Source of the DNA: Paenibacillus sp. GP183
GTDB taxonomy: Bacteria; Bacillota; Bacilli; Paenibacillales; NBRC-103111
DNA: 64,000 nt
Assembly: GCF_900104695.1 (NCBI RefSeq)
Contig: NZ_FNSW01000001.1
Span: 1,550,001-1,614,000, forward strand
Direction: 5' to 3'
The notes under the pieces are model-generated. The model was not told where the DNA came from, searched no databases, and was given only the letters and a program-made list of their open reading frames with translations. Below, in pieces: positions 55,980-64,000 of this stretch (the first letter of the stretch is position 1; each line of letters opens with the position of its first letter). Both the position numbers and the translations under genes were made by a program.

Positions 55980-56094
55980 TTGCCAATCACTCTCCTCAGT
56001 TTATCCCTTACATCTAATAAGCTTTGTTCTTCTACACTATCGTAAAAACTCCTGTTCATCAAGTGCAAAGCGCGGTTCGCCAACGGAAATAAAA

Positions 56095-56122
56095 TGAAAA
56101 GCCATCCCCGCGGATGGCTTTA
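56095..56122 (-). terminator. Terminator of the nrdAB operon
   Basis: AAAGCCATCC-GCGG-GGATGGCTTTT read on the minus strand. Confidence 0.8.
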
Positions 56123-56139
56123 ATTCATCTTTACTGGCT

Positions 56140-57177
56140 CTACAGCTCATCCCAATTCAAATTGGACGATTTGCTGTAGTTTGTTACTTTTTGTTCGAAA
56201 AAGTCGGTTTTCATGCCGTTCATGTTGCTGAAGTTTTCGACCCATTTCATGGGATGCTCGACCACTTCGGGGTATAGAATGTCGAGACCGATCTTTTTCA
56301 GACGTTCATTGGATAAAAACTTGATGTATTGATCGATGATTTCATTGCTTAATCCGGGAATGGAGTTAGCGGTGATGTACTGGCCCCATTCAATTTCATG
56401 CTCAACCGCAGTTTGCATCATCAGCCGTAAGTCCGCATCGAGTTCACTTGTGAACATTTCGGGGTTTTCCTTGCGGATTTCACGGAAAATGCCTTGAAAC
56501 AAAGCAAGATGGGTTAACTCGTCCCGTTGAATATATTTAATTTCCGAGACCGTACCCAGCAGCTTCCCTTGACGACCCAAAGCATAGAAAAAGCTAAAGC
56601 CGCTGTAAAAATAAATACCCTCCAAAATATAGTTGGCCATGATCGTCCGCAGCAGATTTTCAGTGGTCGACTCTGCAATGAACCTCTCGTACAAATCCGT
56701 AATAAAACGATTGCGGCGAAGCAAATGCTTATCTTCCCGCCACTCGTTATAAATACGATCACGCACCTCGGCTGGACAAACACTGTCCAATATATAAGAG
56801 TAGCTTTGGCTGTGCACCGCTTCCTGAAAGGTTTGTACGGTTAAACACAAATTGACTTCCGGTGCTGTGATGTACTCGTTGATATTTGGTAGATTGGCCG
56901 TTTGCAGAGAATCCAGAAAGATCAAGAAGCTTAGAATTTTATCGTAGCTTTGACGCTCCGACGGTGATAACAGTGCATAATCTTTCGCATCCTGAGCCAG
57001 CGGAATCTCTTCCGGAATCCAGAAATTGTTCATCATGGATCGGTACATTTTGGTAGCCCATTCGTATTTCACATTGTTCAACTCAATCAGATTGGTTGTA
57101 TTTCCTCCGATAATACGCCGTTTTCCCCAATCGCGATCTCCGTGCTCGTTAAACAGCTTCTTCTTTTCCAATTCCAT
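56140..57177 (-). CDS. nrdB: Ribonucleotide reductase class I, small (radical) subunit
   Basis: A 345-residue R2 subunit. It carries the diiron ligands and radical Tyr: FQEAVHSQSYSYIL (Glu, His and, four residues after the His, the radical Tyr), LEGIYFYSG (Glu) and IQRDELTHLALF (Glu and His). So an oxygen-dependent tyrosyl-radical site is intact. It lies 24 bases downstream of nrdA. Its control is shared through the upstream riboswitch and NrdR boxes. Confidence 0.95.
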   Translation of the reverse strand: MELEKKKLFNEHGDRDWGKRRIIGGNTTNLIELNNVKYEWATKMYRSMMNNFWIPEEIPLAQDAKDYALLSPSERQSYDKILSFLIFLDSLQTANLPNINEYITAPEVNLCLTVQTFQEAVHSQSYSYILDSVCPAEVRDRIYNEWREDKHLLRRNRFITDLYERFIAESTTENLLRTIMANYILEGIYFYSGFSFFYALGRQGKLLGTVSEIKYIQRDELTHLALFQGIFREIRKENPEMFTSELDADLRLMMQTAVEHEIEWGQYITANSIPGLSNEIIDQYIKFLSNERLKKIGLDILYPEVVEHPMKWVENFSNMNGMKTDFFEQKVTNYSKSSNLNWDEL

Positions 57178-57201
57178 GGATGATTACCCTCCAATTTTGT
57201 T

Positions 57202-59427
57202 TTAGGCTGAGCAGCTCACGCAATCTTCAACTTCCAGACTTTTATTGCGGCAGTAGTAGACGGTTTTGAGACCATTCTCCCAAGCGCTGTTGTACAGCTC
57301 CATAAATTGCTTCGCCGAGTACTCGGGAGTAATGTACAGGTTAAAGGACTGCGCTTGATCAATGTGCCTCTGACGTTTGCCGGCAGCAAGTATGCTCCAT
57401 TGTTGGTCGATTAGATGGGCTTCCTTGTAGTACCAGAAGGTCTCTTGACTTAGATTTGGCGCAGTTTGCGGGATCACGGCTTTCTTCTTCTCTTCCACCC
57501 AAAACTTGTTGAAAATCGGATCAATACCCGCCGTTGAACCAGCAATCAGCGAGGTTGAAGCCGTTGGGGCAATTGCAAACATCCATGCATTGCGGACGCC
57601 GTTCTCAGCCACTTCCTGTCTAAGCTGCTTCCACTGCTCGCTATCATAGCCTCTGGACACAAAATATTGTCCATTTTGCCACTCACTTCCTTCAAACACG
57701 GAGTAAGCCCCCTTCTCACGTGCGATAGTCATGGATGCTTTAATCGCGCAGTAGTTAATCCACTCATACAGTTCATCCGCTTGCTGAACGTGCTCTTCGG
57801 ACTCCCAAGTTATCGCTTTTTGAGCCAACCATTGGTGGTAGCCGCTTGTACCGAGACCGACCGCTCTGTATTTTTGGTTGGTAATTTCAGCTTGAGGAAT
57901 CGGGTAGCGATTCAGGTCGATGACGTTATCCATCATCCGCATTTGGATCGTGACGACCCGTTCAATATCCTCCTTAGCCGTGACTCGGCCGAGGTTGAGT
58001 GAGGACAAGTTGCAGACGACAAAATCCCCGCTTTTCATCTGGGTGGAGATCATCCCCTCATCGTGTGTGGTCGAAATATACTCGGAGGCGCTCATATTTT
58101 GGCAAATTTCCGTGCATAAATTGGAGCAATAAATAACGCCTTTGTGCTTATTCGGATTCGCCCGATTCACCGTATCGCGGAAAAAGACGAAGGGTGTGCC
58201 GGTTTCAAACGCGCTGGTCAAAATCTTCTTCATAATGTCGACAGCGGGAACTTCCGTCCTGGATAACCTGGTGTCCGATATACATTCTTCGTATTTGCGC
58301 TCCCACTCTTCACCCCAGCTGTCCTCGATGCTGTAGCCTTTGAGCAAGCGAACTTCATGGGGATCGAACAAATGCCAGGTGCCCCGCTCGTTTACCTTTC
58401 GCATGAACAGGTCGGGAATGCATACTCCCGGGAAAATATCGTGGGCCTTCATCCGATCGTCCCCATTGTTCGTCTTCATATTTAGAAAGTCGAAAATATC
58501 TTTATGCCACACATCCAGGTAAATCGCTACCGCACCCGATCTGACACCAAGCTGATCCACGGCAATTGCTGTATTGTTGTAGTTTTTGATCCACGGAATC
58601 ACGCCACCGGCTACATTCTTGAAGCCGCGTATGTCGGAGCCCCGACTGCGTACTTTGCCGATGTAAATCCCCATGCCGCCGCCGCTTTTGGACACTTGCG
58701 CAAAGCTCTGATCCACATTGTAAATGCCCCATAAATTATCCGGGACGGTATCTATAAAGCAGCTTGAAAGCTGATGGAACGGCTTGCGTGCATTGGACAA
58801 GGTAGGCGTTGCCACAGTCATTTCCAGCTTGCTGAGCACATCGTAAAACTGTTTAGCCCAAAACAGCTTGTCCGTTTCGTTCATGGCAAGATGCATCGCC
58901 ACACCCATAAACAGTTCTTGTGGGAGCTCGAGCACAGCGCCGTCATAGCCTTTGATCAAATAACGATCTGATAGAGTTTTCAGACCGATATAGTTGAACA
59001 GAAAATCTCGCTCAGGCACAATGTAACTGCTTAATTCATTAATTTCGCTGCGCGAATAATGCTCTAGTATATATTTGCCGTAAAGGCCTTTTTCGCTCAA
59101 ATAAGTAAGCATTGAATAAAAGTCGCCATAACCAAAGTACCCATACTTGCGATTAAGCGCTGCTTCTTTATACAGATCGTAAGTGAGCAGCTTTGCCGCG
59201 ACAAATTGCCAATTGGGCTGCTCTACGCTTGTTTTCTCAACGGCGACCTGGATCAGAGTTTGTTGAATTTCTTTGGTCGTGATGCCATTGCGAAAATGGG
59301 GAAGCAGCGCCGTTTCCAGTTCAATCACTGCACATTCCGGATAAGCATCACAGGCAAAATCAATCACACGCTTTAGCTTGGAGAAGATCAATTCTTCGAC
59401 TTGCCCGTTACGTTTCACAATATCCAT
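57202..59427 (-). CDS. nrdA: Ribonucleotide reductase class I, large (catalytic) subunit
   Basis: A 741-residue R1 subunit. The N-terminal ATP-cone (about 1-90, MDIVKRNGQVEELIFSKL) allows allosteric activity control. Catalytic elements are QLSSCFIDT (first redox Cys), CSNLCTEI (Asn, thiyl Cys, Glu), VVCNLSSLNL (second redox Cys) and the tail Cys pair DCVSCSA. ATG 59427 has AAAAGGAG; a longer ORF start would lie within the leader. Requires oxygen, unlike the B12-dependent class II enzyme that the riboswitch suggests is also present. Confidence 0.96.
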   Translation of the reverse strand: MDIVKRNGQVEELIFSKLKRVIDFACDAYPECAVIELETALLPHFRNGITTKEIQQTLIQVAVEKTSVEQPNWQFVAAKLLTYDLYKEAALNRKYGYFGYGDFYSMLTYLSEKGLYGKYILEHYSRSEINELSSYIVPERDFLFNYIGLKTLSDRYLIKGYDGAVLELPQELFMGVAMHLAMNETDKLFWAKQFYDVLSKLEMTVATPTLSNARKPFHQLSSCFIDTVPDNLWGIYNVDQSFAQVSKSGGGMGIYIGKVRSRGSDIRGFKNVAGGVIPWIKNYNNTAIAVDQLGVRSGAVAIYLDVWHKDIFDFLNMKTNNGDDRMKAHDIFPGVCIPDLFMRKVNERGTWHLFDPHEVRLLKGYSIEDSWGEEWERKYEECISDTRLSRTEVPAVDIMKKILTSAFETGTPFVFFRDTVNRANPNKHKGVIYCSNLCTEICQNMSASEYISTTHDEGMISTQMKSGDFVVCNLSSLNLGRVTAKEDIERVVTIQMRMMDNVIDLNRYPIPQAEITNQKYRAVGLGTSGYHQWLAQKAITWESEEHVQQADELYEWINYCAIKASMTIAREKGAYSVFEGSEWQNGQYFVSRGYDSEQWKQLRQEVAENGVRNAWMFAIAPTASTSLIAGSTAGIDPIFNKFWVEEKKKAVIPQTAPNLSQETFWYYKEAHLIDQQWSILAAGKRQRHIDQAQSFNLYITPEYSAKQFMELYNSAWENGLKTVYYCRNKSLEVEDCVSCSA

Positions 59428-59469
59428 GAGAAAACTCCTTTTCTGAATGAGATGATCTGATAAGTCAGC

Positions 59470-59522
59470 AAAACAAAAGAGAAGCACTCATCCCTCACGC
59501 CTTCAAGGGAAAAATGCTTCTC
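59470..59522 (-). terminator. Riboswitch-controlled terminator of nrdAB
   Basis: On the minus strand GAGAAGCA ... TGCTTCTC with an inner CCCT/AGGG pairing, then TTTTGTTTT, ending about 40 bases before the nrdA start. It lies directly after the aptamer, the layout of transcription attenuation. Confidence 0.85.
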
Positions 59523-59594
59523 CGAATTTTAAAACCATCGTACCTGCAGATACTTCGGTTTACCTTAACCATTCGTCGAAACACCTCCCTATCT

Positions 59595-59795
59595 CCCGTA
59601 GGTACGAACAGTGTTTTCAGAACCGGCAGGTTTCCTGGCTTCAGCTTCATCGCCTGAAAGCCGCCTTCCCAATCCGAATCGATCAGTGGCAAAATAGCTT
59701 TCCGCTCAGCTGTTACAGTGGCGGGACCGCGTCGGATTTTCACCGATAACTTCCCTTTTAAGCCTTAAGCCATTCACTTAAGGCACCTGTTCCAA
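59595..59795 (-). promoter_or_regulatory. Cobalamin riboswitch of nrdAB
   Basis: On the minus strand the region reads through GGTGCC, GGGAAG-TT-ATCGGTGAAAATCC, GCCACTG and the B12 box AGCCAGGAAACCTGCCGG (59623-59640), all conserved adenosylcobalamin aptamer elements in correct order. With the terminator after it, B12 binding would stop transcription of the oxygen-dependent class I reductase when cofactor is available for a class II enzyme. The edges are approximate. Confidence 0.93.
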
Positions 59796-59808
59796 CAATA
59801 TATAGTGT
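59793..59808 (-). promoter_or_regulatory. NrdR-like box 1
   Basis: ACACTATATATTGTTG on the minus strand, close to the NrdR consensus acaCwAtATaTwGtgt with the central positions all matching. It lies just before the aptamer, at the expected promoter. Confidence 0.75.
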
Positions 59809-59823
59809 GCTTAAGCAACAATA

Positions 59824-59839
59824 CATCAATATATTGTGC
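59824..59839 (-). promoter_or_regulatory. NrdR-like box 2, inside the end of the glycerate kinase gene
   Basis: GCACAATATATTGATG on the minus strand matches the NrdR core (CaAtATaTtG). The two boxes are exactly 31 bases apart (three helical turns), as in other NrdR-regulated promoters. This copy includes the last codons and stop of the glycerate kinase gene. Confidence 0.7.
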
Positions 59840-60974
59840 GTGTCAAGCTGGAAAATTTCAAACGAATGACCCTCTCCGTCATATTCGTGAGCAGCTGCCT
59901 TGCATTAGTCATTGCATCCTCAAGCGGCATGGGCCGGTCGATCATGGAGAAAACACTAGTCACTCCATGCTCATACAACTCTTCAATTCCCTTTCCAATA
60001 GAGCCGGAGATCAATACGACAGGAACCGCTGATTTCGAAGCAGCCTTGGCTACTCCAAAAGGGGTTTTTCCAAATTTCGTCTGGAAATCACTCTGCCCTT
60101 CTCCGGAAAGGACCAAGTCAGCGCCGCTTATCTTTTCTTCCAATCGCGTCGCCTCAATAACAAGCTCAATCCCTTTCTTTAACGAACCTTCAAGAAAGGC
60201 AGTGATTCCAGCCCCCAAGCCTCCGGCAGCGCCGGCTCCCGGCAAATCCCGAACCGACTTGCCAAGCTGTTCGTCGATGAGGTGCGCATAATGCTCAAGG
60301 TTTTGATCTAAAATAGCAATCATTTCAGCAGTTGCACCCTTTTGAGGCCCGAATACATTACTTGCTCCTCTGACTCCGCACAGCGGATTATCCACGTCGC
60401 AAGCGACTGTAAAAGAGCTTTCCTTGATCCTCGGATCCAGACCGGTGACGTCAATGCGGTGCAGACGATTCAGGCTGCCTCCGCCAAACGGCAGATCTTC
60501 TCCAGCAGCATCGACCAATTTGGCACCAAGCGCTTGAGCCATTCCAGCTCCGCCATCATTGGTGGAGCTTCCGCCGATACACAAAATAAACTTGCGGCAA
60601 CCGCGGTTTAACGCATCGAGAATCAATTCGCCCGTTCCGTACGTGGTTGTCAATAAGGGGTTGCGACGGTTAGCATCGATCAAGTATAACCCGGATGCTT
60701 CCGCCATCTCAATGACAGCCGTCTCCTGATCTTGCAAAATGCCGTATCTTGCAAGTACCGGCTCACCTAACGGATTTTTCACTGTTGCTTGAACCAAGTG
60801 TCCGTTCATCGCATCGACCAGACTTCGAACCGTTCCTTCTCCTCCATCGGCCATAGGCACTTTAATAATGGCTGCATGCGGTATCACCCGCCTGATGCCT
60901 TCCTCCATTGCATCACAAGCCTCAATGGCCGTTAAGCTGCCCTTGTAAGAATCCGGAGCCAATACAAATTTCAT
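59826..60974 (-). CDS. Glycerate kinase (GlxK/GarK family)
   Basis: A 382-residue kinase that phosphorylates D-glycerate. Family motifs: LAPDSYKGSLTAIEACDAM at the N-terminus, VPMADGGEGTV (about residue 40), IGGSSTNDGGAGMAQALGAKL (about 131, in part) and GPQKGAT. GGAGG lies upstream of the start. Its final codons form part of an NrdR box of the downstream nrdAB promoter, and no terminator separates them, so read-through into the nrd leader is possible. Confidence 0.94.
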   Translation of the reverse strand: MKFVLAPDSYKGSLTAIEACDAMEEGIRRVIPHAAIIKVPMADGGEGTVRSLVDAMNGHLVQATVKNPLGEPVLARYGILQDQETAVIEMAEASGLYLIDANRRNPLLTTTYGTGELILDALNRGCRKFILCIGGSSTNDGGAGMAQALGAKLVDAAGEDLPFGGGSLNRLHRIDVTGLDPRIKESSFTVACDVDNPLCGVRGASNVFGPQKGATAEMIAILDQNLEHYAHLIDEQLGKSVRDLPGAGAAGGLGAGITAFLEGSLKKGIELVIEATRLEEKISGADLVLSGEGQSDFQTKFGKTPFGVAKAASKSAVPVVLISGSIGKGIEELYEHGVTSVFSMIDRPMPLEDAMTNARQLLTNMTERVIRLKFSSLTRTIY

Positions 60975-61030
60975 ACGCTGTCATCCTCCATAATACGTGA
61001 TTAACTGTTATTAACTGAGCCCACCGCACA

Positions 61031-62473
61031 TTATGGCTTCGCAGTCGCTGAGCTTGTCTTCCCATCGGTTAGCGCACCGCTTGCAGGACTTGCACTTGAG
61101 CTTTGGCTTAGATTTGGAGTTGGGCTTGGCTTAGCAGATGGAGCATCGCTTGTCGGTGTAGAACTCGGCCTAACGGTTGGCTTCGGATCGGAACTCGACT
61201 TGGCGGGCGATGTATCCGGTTTGGTTGTCGGCGAGCTCTTCGGTGTCGCTCCGGGAATCTTGCTTGGATCATTGCTCACCTGCGGACTATGGCTCGGAGT
61301 CGGCTTCGGTGATGGAGTGCTGGAGTTAAGCAGCCCTTTGGCACGAAGATCAGCTTGTTCCTTTTGAAAGCCAGGATTGTCATAGGCGCCGCCTGCGTCA
61401 ATCTTCGTTAAACCTGCCCACATATTATCCGGTTTATAGCTGCCAGGATCAGCGAAAACCAGGAATCCGTCGGGCAATCGACGTTCACCGTAACGGCTGG
61501 CAGGTTTGGTCTGCAGCTTGCCGTCTGAGACTAACTCCGAAGATGCTCCTCCATCCAGAAAGCCTGCATTCATGCAGCCCTCTGCCAGGAAGATATCCTG
61601 GACTTCCTTCAAAGTGGCTCCCATACTGTAACCTGGCTGGCGTCCATCAATGACGAGAAAGATGACTGTTCCATTCTTCGTCTGGCATAGAGCTGTCCTT
61701 GGGTCGCGTCCCGCCCCGCCGTCACCGCTGGTGATAAGCCCCTTGCCGTCTTCAATAATTCGTGGTTTCCAGTAGGCAGCATCGGTTACACCATCTTGTA
61801 TAAGTTCATTTATGGAATATAGACCAAGCTTGAGAATGCCATCCTTGGTAAATCCCACAACGTGCTGTTTGACACTGCCGTCATATTCAGTAATGATGAC
61901 CTTGCCGCCTGACATAAGAAAGCCGATGGGAGCAAATCCATTGCCCAAGCCTTGCGGATCATCAAACGCGCCGCCGTTCACACCTGCGATCGCTCCCGTC
62001 CTATTGACCATGTCGGTGATCTTCTCGCCCTCTTGCTTATGGCTGGTCGTCACGAGGCGTATCGTCCTTGGATCATAGACGTACATTTTTTTCCCTCGCC
62101 AGGTCGGTGTACTGTGAGCTTCATCCTGAATGTCTACCACTTTGACTAATTCACTAGCCGTACGTTTACGGGTATCCGGCTTGATTAAGCCGTCAGTTTG
62201 CTTTTTTAGCCCCCATGCATCGATTTGCGCCTGCATTTGGTTCACCATCTCATCGCGCTTCGCTGCACCTACCAAGAGCCAAGCCCAATCGCGGTGCTGC
62301 GTATTAATGACTGTCTCTGCGAGGCTTGTCCGAAAATTACTGCCCCAAGGTGTTAAAAATAAAATATTAGAGCCTATAAAACAAAGTGCAGCTAGAGTCA
62401 TCAGCGTCTTTTTCAACGGACCCCAGCCTGCTTTTATTCCGCTTTTGCGTAGTATATCTGGTTGCGTATTCAT
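61031..62473 (-). CDS. Phosphodiester glycosidase family protein with disordered tail
   Basis: A 480-residue exported or membrane-anchored protein: one N-terminal helix (about 20-42), a NAGPA/phosphodiester-glycosidase domain (about 120-350, with GVNGGAFDDPQGLG, CQTKNGTVIFLVIDGRQPGYS and FLDGGASSELV), and a Ser/Thr/Pro/Lys-rich tail of about 100 residues (many SPTP-like repeats) that is probably disordered or wall-spanning. ATG 62473 has GAAGGAG. Homologues are often linked to exopolysaccharide or wall-glycan processing. Confidence 0.88.
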   Translation of the reverse strand: MNTQPDILRKSGIKAGWGPLKKTLMTLAALCFIGSNILFLTPWGSNFRTSLAETVINTQHRDWAWLLVGAAKRDEMVNQMQAQIDAWGLKKQTDGLIKPDTRKRTASELVKVVDIQDEAHSTPTWRGKKMYVYDPRTIRLVTTSHKQEGEKITDMVNRTGAIAGVNGGAFDDPQGLGNGFAPIGFLMSGGKVIITEYDGSVKQHVVGFTKDGILKLGLYSINELIQDGVTDAAYWKPRIIEDGKGLITSGDGGAGRDPRTALCQTKNGTVIFLVIDGRQPGYSMGATLKEVQDIFLAEGCMNAGFLDGGASSELVSDGKLQTKPASRYGERRLPDGFLVFADPGSYKPDNMWAGLTKIDAGGAYDNPGFQKEQADLRAKGLLNSSTPSPKPTPSHSPQVSNDPSKIPGATPKSSPTTKPDTSPAKSSSDPKPTVRPSSTPTSDAPSAKPSPTPNLSQSSSASPASGALTDGKTSSATAKP

Positions 62474-62712
62474 AATTAACTCCTTCTCATCTTTTCCCCT
62501 TACAGGATTTGACGCAGCTAACATTCATTAAGTTTAATTTAGGCATGTCGTGCGGCTCTGAAGATCCCCACACACGGCAAAAAGCAACAGTTTTAACTTT
62601 TCCACATACATGCTATCACTGCGCTTTTAAAGTCACTACCTATTCTACGGACAAAATGAAGAGTTTACAAGCGTACCGGAAGAGAGTTTATGAACCTTTA
62701 TATGGTAGAGTT

Positions 62713-62750
62713 AACAAAACGGGAGCCTCCCAAAGGAGGCTCCCGTTCCC
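62713..62750 (-). terminator. Terminator of the second sugar ABC operon
   Basis: AACGGGAGCCTCC-TTTG-GGAGGCTCCCGTT, a perfect 13-base stem, followed on the minus strand by TTGTTAA. Confidence 0.88.
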
Positions 62751-62766
62751 GTTTACAATTTTCATC

Positions 62767-63642
62767 TTATCCCTTTACAGCCCCAACGCTTAGTCCACCG
62801 ATAATGTATTTTTGAAAGAATAAAAAGACAAGAAGCGGCGGAATCAGTGTCATGGTAAGAATAGCAAAACGAATATTCCAATTAATCGTTGAGCCTGCAT
62901 AAATAATTTTCGAATAGATCGCGGCGGCCAGAGGCAGCATGTCTTCCTGCATCACTAAACTGGACCAGTAAAAGTCATTCCATGTTGTAGAAAATCCAAG
63001 CAAAGCAAGAGTGATCAATATAGGGGTTGATAAAGGTACAGCGATTGACCAAAAACTTTTCAGATCTGATGCGCCATCCATTTTTGCCGCCTCAAGCAGC
63101 TCCTTATGAATACTGTCGAAAAAGTTTTTTAACAATAACAAAAAGAATGCATTTGCTCCGGCAGGCAGCCAAAAAGCCCAATAGCTATTCAGGAGTCCCA
63201 AGCTTTTGAGGTTTAAAAAATTGGGTATCAGATACGTGTTAGCAGGAATTAACAGGGTAGAAAGAAAGTAAAGGGTTATCCATTTTTTCATTGGTACTTG
63301 CAGGTGGGCCAAGCTGAATGCGGCCATTCCAAGGAAGGTTAAAGAAATGATGGTGTTTCCCAGATAAATGAATACGGTATTTTTGAAATATAAGAATATA
63401 TTCAGATAAGTAAAGGATTCATGGTAATTTTTCCATAACCACACCTTTGGAAAGAACGGCGCCGGGAAAGCAAAAAATTCTTTCGTCGATTTTAATGAAT
63501 TCAGGAAGGTGTTCACAAACGGATACAGCATGGAAATTGAAATGAGTATAATGCACAGTACCATTAGGGTATAAATGACCTTGACCCCGAATTTTCTGAA
63601 ATCATAACGAGACATGATGGCGCGGTCTTCAGTTGACTTCAT
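62767..63642 (-). CDS. Carbohydrate ABC transporter permease (MalG type), second importer
   Basis: A 291-residue permease with six predicted helices and the EAA loop LEAAKMDGASDLKSFWSIAVPL (about residues 183-204). It ends with SVGAVKG, a usual C-terminus of CUT1 permeases. GGAGGTG lies seven bases before the ATG, which overlaps the stop of the upstream permease as ATGA. Last gene of its operon. The substrate is unknown. Confidence 0.92.
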   Translation of the reverse strand: MKSTEDRAIMSRYDFRKFGVKVIYTLMVLCIILISISMLYPFVNTFLNSLKSTKEFFAFPAPFFPKVWLWKNYHESFTYLNIFLYFKNTVFIYLGNTIISLTFLGMAAFSLAHLQVPMKKWITLYFLSTLLIPANTYLIPNFLNLKSLGLLNSYWAFWLPAGANAFFLLLLKNFFDSIHKELLEAAKMDGASDLKSFWSIAVPLSTPILITLALLGFSTTWNDFYWSSLVMQEDMLPLAAAIYSKIIYAGSTINWNIRFAILTMTLIPPLLVFLFFQKYIIGGLSVGAVKG

Positions 63643-64000
63643 GCTTCTTCACCTCCGCGTCTGATTCTAATGGTGAGAATGGAGAAGATCACCAATACGA
63701 CAAACATGATAGTGCCCATAGCACTGGCTTTACCGAAGTTAAAGAATACAAATGCTTCTCTGGTGGTTAAAAGCAAATAAGTCAATGTCGCATTATCCGG
63801 TCCCCCGCCAAACATCAGCAATTGGGACTGAAAGCTTTGGGAAGTGGCGATTAATTGCAGCACAAGCAGCAATAATATTAAATTTTTTATGCCGGGCAGC
63901 GTAACATAGCGAATACGATTCCAAACACTGGCCCCATCTATTTCAGCAGCTTCATACAAATCCTTGGGAATCGTGGAAAGACCGGCGATATAAATTAAGG
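63639..64000 (-). CDS. Carbohydrate ABC transporter permease (MalF type), 3' part only
   Basis: The reading frame is open to the window edge; about 120 C-terminal codons are visible. They begin within the EAA loop region (YIAGLSTIPKDLYEAAEIDGASVWNRI, in part) and include three helices. Start and N-terminus lie beyond base 64000. It is followed with ATGA overlap by the MalG-type gene. A binding-protein gene is expected further upstream in the operon. Confidence 0.92.
   Translation of the reverse strand, partial: LIYIAGLSTIPKDLYEAAEIDGASVWNRIRYVTLPGIKNLILLLLVLQLIATSQSFQSQLLMFGGGPDNATLTYLLLTTREAFVFFNFGKASAMGTIMFVVLVIFSILTIRIRRGGEEA

Noticed and set aside
59495-59743. 82-codon minus-strand ORF before nrdA
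   Set aside because: It overlays the cobalamin aptamer and terminator; its codons follow RNA structure rather than protein coding.

Overview
The window is an ordinary chromosomal segment of a spore-forming, low-to-moderate GC Firmicute, most likely Paenibacillus or a close relative. Evidence for this: spore photoproduct lyase, a CdaS-type diadenylate cyclase, a ccpN/ppsR/ppdK cluster, YesMN-type two-component regulators, S-layer-homology (SLH) anchored and sortase-anchored surface proteins, two LTA-synthase-like enzymes, strong AGGAGG ribosome sites, a T-box and a cobalamin riboswitch. No rRNA, tRNA, CRISPR, prophage or insertion sequence was found.

Layout. 1-11.6 kb: end of splB, ccdA, T-box controlled metG, yidD, the ppdK-ccpN-ppsR gluconeogenesis module, a fused NAD(P)HX repair enzyme and a FrnE-like DsbA protein. 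12-15.3 kb: a sugar ABC importer (binding protein plus two permeases, no ATPase) followed by a decayed gene tail. 15.5-18 kb: a class D sortase and its probable LPQTG substrate. 18-34.5 kb: two YflT-like stress proteins and two LTA-synthase-like paralogues enclose a YesMN pair, a TipAS-type MerR regulator, an amino-acid ABC importer, a second two-component system and a YitT protein. 34.7-42 kb: a secreted 5'-nucleotidase behind a probable PhoP box, the psuK-psuG pseudouridine catabolic pair, and a sugar oxidoreductase/isomerase pair divergent from an AraC regulator. 43.8-47.5 kb: a fixABCX-type electron-transfer-flavoprotein operon with four tandem 40-bp hairpin repeats between fixA and fixB. 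48-54.8 kb: an MreB-like gene, a ribbon-helix-helix/PIN-like pair with altered acidic residues, two aldo/keto reductases, a cdaS-like gene and a broken metallophosphatase gene. 54.9-64 kb: moaA, class I ribonucleotide reductase (nrdAB) behind both NrdR-type boxes and a cobalamin riboswitch, glycerate kinase, a phosphodiester glycosidase, and the start of a second sugar ABC importer cut by the window end.

The strongest regulatory observations are the two-layer control of nrdAB (two NrdR-like boxes 31 bp apart, one inside the last codons of the upstream gene, then an aptamer and terminator), the hairpin array in the fix operon, and the 11-bp-phased TTAACA repeats before the nucleotidase gene. 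No wholly new defence or biosynthetic system is evident. The best candidates for undescribed biology are the hairpin array, the RHH/degenerate-PIN pair, a two-copy palindromic intergenic element, and sharply bounded GC-rich patches inside housekeeping genes.
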